This document shows positions 62,901 to 64,000 of a stretch of 64,000 bases of DNA, piece by piece. A program made the translations under genes and the position numbers. The notes under the pieces were generated by a model. The model was given only the letters and a program-made list of their open reading frames with translations, did no database searches and had not been told where the DNA came from. Positions within the stretch are counted from its first letter, which is position 1. The number at the start of each line of letters is the position of its first letter. The stretch comes from Apostichopus japonicus (lineage: Eukaryota; Echinodermata; Holothuroidea; Aspidochirotida; Stichopodidae): the NCBI RefSeq assembly GCF_037975245.1, contig NC_092564.1:5072484-5136483 (forward strand), read 5' to 3'.

Positions 62901-64000
62901 AGCGAATCAACATACGACTGACTGCACAGTCCAGTAACCACAAATAACTGTGCTGCGTGCGTTAGGTGTGCAGGCTAGGGTTGTTCTGAATAGTGTTTGA
63001 GGTCAGGTAACCGGGTCACTATTAATATATTGTACTGGAGGTAATGAGCGTGACAGTCGCTTCATCGCTTACCATAAAGGTATAGCTTAGTTTTCACAGC
63101 CTTTGTAGTTTGGCGTAAAACTGTTTTCGTCTGGGTCTATGTGGTTAAGTGGGATTCTCCCTTAGAGTCTCTCCACGGCTGTTCCTGTTATATTGTAGTA
63201 TTTCAGACTCGTTGTCATCCTCGACGTTTGTCATGGTGAAACCGGGAGTTTTATTGTATAATTAAACCCGGCTTGTACTTAGGGCCAGAAGTCGGACCAC
63301 CTACTTTCAACCGAAGTAAATAATAATCAGTTTACACAACCTACTCCAAATCCGTGTCGTTGTTTGATCTAGCACCATTTCCGTGATCCCGCTCATGATG
63401 GTATACCGAACATGTCAAACTAAGGGTGGCTGTTGGCGACTGTTACTAAAATACAACCCACCCGTGACTTTCTTACTACTGAGTATCGCAACTTAAGAAT
63501 AATTATGCTTTGTAAATCTTTATCATTGTTCTTTAGCGAACGTTAATCAGATGTATGGTAATTGTCTTTCCGTTTTTGTTCCATGTTTCCATCAGTATAA
63601 GGAAATTTACCTTCATGGTAGGCGAGTACTTCTAATTACACAGTATGTGGTAAAGCGGCACATCGTGAGACCTGTAACTCTCAGCAAAAAAATCGTCCAA
63701 GAAAATTCTTTCGAAATAGAATATTTGTAACTACGATACTGTTGCAGCGGTCTTAGTAATGTTGGAAGAATCTAGCGATGTTTAAGCTGTTACCCGTATA
63801 ACATTTTAGCCAATCTGATAATACTGAAGAATATAAATCAGAACTGTAGAGTTGACGGTTGAATCATCCTACCAAAGTCTTCTTCAAGTTAACCTTATTG
63901 CAGTACTTGCCGACAATACCCATCCCCTATATGCAGATCTTGCTTGGGTAGTAATTCCTTGTAGTGGACGGATGAGACTCCCGTATGCTGTCACTAACAG
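62901..64000. other. Unassigned sequence, no gene recognised
   Basis: No exon, RNA gene or tandem array was recognised up to the window edge. Confidence 0.45.

Overview
This window looks like a gene-poor, repeat-rich piece of an AT-rich animal nuclear genome. The genes are split by GT-AG introns with short exons. Long (TA)n, GATA and poly-G/C tracts are common, and several families of short DNA transposons have visible target-site duplications. The protein families and repeat style suggest a marine invertebrate, possibly an echinoderm or another invertebrate deuterostome; I cannot name the species. No bacterial operon, CRISPR array or viral gene was seen.

The main content is a tandem gene duplication. 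Copy A (1 to about 11,056; first exon lies left of the window) and copy B (coding 40,371-49,681, complete) encode the same kind of single-pass receptor. It has a signal peptide, a six-cysteine EMI domain, a Ser/Thr-rich stalk, a transmembrane helix with an RKKRK stop-transfer motif, and a ~300-residue tail full of YxxM, YxxL and YxN tyrosine motifs. Splice phases (2, 2, 1, 2, 1) agree at every junction in both copies. The layout recalls CED-1/Draper/MEGF10 engulfment receptors, but I find no EGF repeats. The stalk/TM exon differs by one base in 277 between copies. Exon 2 (first half of the EMI domain) differs by 17 bases in 93, 15 of them in codons that change the amino acid.

Between the copies (about 10.3-40 kb) lie mobile and tandem repeats. 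They include a Helentron-like element (E) in two inverted copies; a decayed transposase-like gene split by E; a 70-bp and an 88-bp minisatellite that share a palindromic core; three hAT-type elements with exact 8-bp target duplications; a decayed multi-exon gene with a ParB-like segment (27.9-31.6 kb); and a ~0.9 kb GATA array ending about 145 bp before the copy B start codon.

Right of copy B lie a full copy of E (52,595-53,850), a tRNA-derived SINE-like element (55.2-55.5 kb) and another hAT-type element (56.8-57.5 kb). Then comes a five-exon gene (57,811-62,191) for a 169-residue secreted ML-domain (MD-2/NPC2-type) lipid-binding protein, with compatible phases throughout. A short minisatellite follows; the last ~1.1 kb holds nothing recognisable. 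A tyrosine-motif EMI receptor pair beside an ML-domain protein would fit a recognition or clearance theme, but that link is inference from proximity only.
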